In this document: positions 6,655 through 7,522 of the stretch, piece by piece
How positions within the stretch are numbered: position 1 is the first letter of the stretch
Layout: every line of letters starts with the position of its first letter
DNA from: Desulfoprunum sp.
Lineage (GTDB): Bacteria; Desulfobacterota; Desulfobulbia; Desulfobulbales; Desulfocapsaceae
Length of the DNA: 7,522 nucleotides
Direction: 5' to 3'
Assembly (NCBI GenBank): GCA_030696435.1
Contig: JAUYSF010000358.1
Coordinates: forward strand, 1-7,522
Made by a program: the position numbers and the translations under genes
Notes under the pieces: model-generated
Databases searched by the model: none
Told to the model about the DNA's origin: nothing
The model's input: the letters and a program-made list of their open reading frames with translations, nothing else

Positions 6655-6693
6655 CCTTATCCCGGAGAAAACAGCAGATGCCCTTTCAACATG
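6655..6693. other. Convergent intergenic gap without a clear terminator
   Basis: The kinase gene (stop at 6652-6654) and the yebE-like gene (stop at 6694-6696 on the minus strand) converge across 39 bases. ACAGC/GCTGT and AGCAGA/TCTGCT inverted repeats occur around here but have long loops and poor T tracts, so neither is called a terminator. Confidence 0.5.
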
Positions 6694-7389
6694 TCAGGCT
6701 GTCTCTTTCTGCTCCTCTATAAATTTCTGCACTGCCGGACTGAGCCTCAGACTACGGGCCAGCTCATCAAGCCAGTTGCGTTCAGCCTCGGTATCAATAG
6801 CAATGGCCGCCACCGCCAGCATATACATGGCCTTAGTCGTGGAGGGGTTGCTGACCCCTGCAGTCAATGTGGCAATATCTTTAGGATGATGGAGTTCTTC
6901 GAGCATGAACATCTTTTCTTCCTGTGAGAGCTCGACATCACGCAGTTTATCTAGAATTGCCTTCTCTTCCTGCTCATCTAGCGTACCATCGGCACTGGCC
7001 GCGGCAATCATAACCTGGATCATTCGGCGGGCCAGATCTTCGCTGCTCAGATCATCCGGAGTAATGGCCAAAGCGACCTGCATTACCTGTGCAGCACCTG
7101 TTCCTGACGTAGGAGGGAGCGCAGGAGGCATAACGGGGGCGGTGCTGCCCATCACCTGTGATCCTGGAGGTGGAGGAGGCATGGCCGTCCCTGCTGCATA
7201 GCCCGGGTCAACACCTTGAGCCGTTTTCTTGTCCTTAAGGATTTCGTAAGCCCCGACAGCAAGCCCGATGGCCGTCATCAGGCCGGCCCCGGAGGTCAAT
7301 CCTCCCATCAGGGTATTTTTGCCCTTTCCCCCTCCCTGACCAAGAACCCCACCAATGACCTGACCCAACAATTTCTCTGCGTTGAACAT
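6694..7389 (-). CDS. YebE-like DUF533/TerB-like protein, 231 aa
   Basis: It resembles the YebE family (DUF533), inner-membrane-associated proteins of unknown function with a TerB-like helical domain. Three parts are visible. The N-terminus (MFNAEKLLGQVIGGVLGQ) leads into a Gly/Ala-rich hydrophobic segment (about 27-50) likely to enter the membrane. A linker follows with a five-proline run at 71-75 and more Pro to 93. The C-terminal helical domain (about 115-228) holds the two tandem TerB-type half motifs: IAAASADGTLDEQEEKAI (128-145) and VAAIAIDTEAERNWLDELAR (193-212), each with the A-x-D then acidic-residue pattern. The length is close to E. coli YebE (about 220). The start at 7387-7389 is preceded by GGGAAG, eight bases upstream. 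It is convergent with the kinase gene and shows no sign of belonging to that operon. The family assignment is fairly firm; the biochemical role is unknown, so no symbol is given. Confidence 0.85.
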   Translation of the reverse strand: MFNAEKLLGQVIGGVLGQGGGKGKNTLMGGLTSGAGLMTAIGLAVGAYEILKDKKTAQGVDPGYAAGTAMPPPPPGSQVMGSTAPVMPPALPPTSGTGAAQVMQVALAITPDDLSSEDLARRMIQVMIAAASADGTLDEQEEKAILDKLRDVELSQEEKMFMLEELHHPKDIATLTAGVSNPSTTKAMYMLAVAAIAIDTEAERNWLDELARSLRLSPAVQKFIEEQKETA

Positions 7390-7522
7390 ATCGTTTTCTT
7401 CCCACGTAAGGGTTTACAGTTCAGCCACTCAACCGTGACTGCCCAAAAGTCATAAATCGTGGCCACATTGCCATGGCCAACTGTTCATTTCGCTCTGTAC
7501 GATCCGGCTTCGCTACTAGAAT
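7390..7522 (-). other. Upstream region of the yebE-like gene
   Basis: 133 bases to the window edge with no coding frame I would support and no tRNA-like structure. On the minus strand it carries the ribosome site of the yebE-like gene and presumably its promoter, but no convincing -35/-10 pair is visible. The notable content is the palindrome pair at 7459-7477. Confidence 0.5.
7459..7477. repeat. Two adjacent 8-bp palindromes
   Basis: GTGGCCAC (7459-7466) and GCCATGGC (7470-7477) are each perfectly self-complementary and only three bases apart; TGGCCA occurs twice, at 7460-7465 and 7474-7479. They sit 70-88 bases upstream of the yebE-like start. They could be a dimeric operator; GC-rich 8-mers of this kind can also be chance or restriction-type sites. 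Confidence 0.35.

Noticed and set aside
1..7522. CRISPR array, insertion sequence, tRNA or rRNA
   Set aside because: No spaced direct repeats, transposase-like frame, terminal inverted repeats or cloverleaf-type sequence were seen by eye.

Overview
The window looks like a chromosomal segment of a Gram-negative bacterium with balanced base composition. The gene content and protein style (a Pro-rich YebE/DUF533-like protein, c-di-GMP-type signalling, an AarF/UbiB kinase, an unrecognised gene divergent from dnaG) suggest a member of the Desulfobacterota, possibly Desulfobulbales. That placement is an impression from the protein sequences; no 16S gene or other marker settles it.

Layout. (1) Positions 1-1358, minus strand: dnaG, the replicative primase, complete at its N-terminus and cut by the left window edge. 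(2) Positions 1359-1489: a divergent intergenic region with a perfect TATAAT and a 15-bp imperfect palindrome. (3) Positions 1490-2224, plus strand: an unrecognised, soluble, mostly helical protein of 244 residues, closed by a good intrinsic terminator at 2230-2272. (4) Positions 2377-6654, plus strand: a tightly packed unit of four genes in which every junction is a 4-base ATGA stop/start overlap. It runs from a 29-residue Cys-rich microprotein, to a REC-GGDEF-HD-GYP protein with degenerate signature residues in all three domains, to an HDOD protein that keeps a full set of likely HD metal ligands, to an AarF/UbiB-type atypical kinase with two C-terminal membrane helices. (5) Positions 6694-7389, minus strand: a YebE-like (DUF533/TerB-like) membrane-associated protein, convergent with the kinase gene. 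(6) Positions 7390-7522: its upstream region, with two adjacent 8-bp palindromes and no gene that I can see.

The most interesting part is the four-gene unit. The overlaps, with no visible Shine-Dalgarno site before the internal starts, imply co-transcription and translational coupling. The REC-GGDEF-HD-GYP protein looks like a sensor or scaffold rather than an enzyme: it lost the phospho-acceptor Asp, has SGEDF in place of GGDEF, and lost the HD pair, but keeps an RxxD I-site at the right spacing for binding c-di-GMP. The HDOD protein could be its output partner, and the UbiB-family kinase suggests that the output touches quinone or lipid metabolism at the membrane. This wiring is inferred from gene order and is not proven. 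The flanking dnaG and yebE-like genes look like ordinary chromosomal genes and show no sign of recent transfer.
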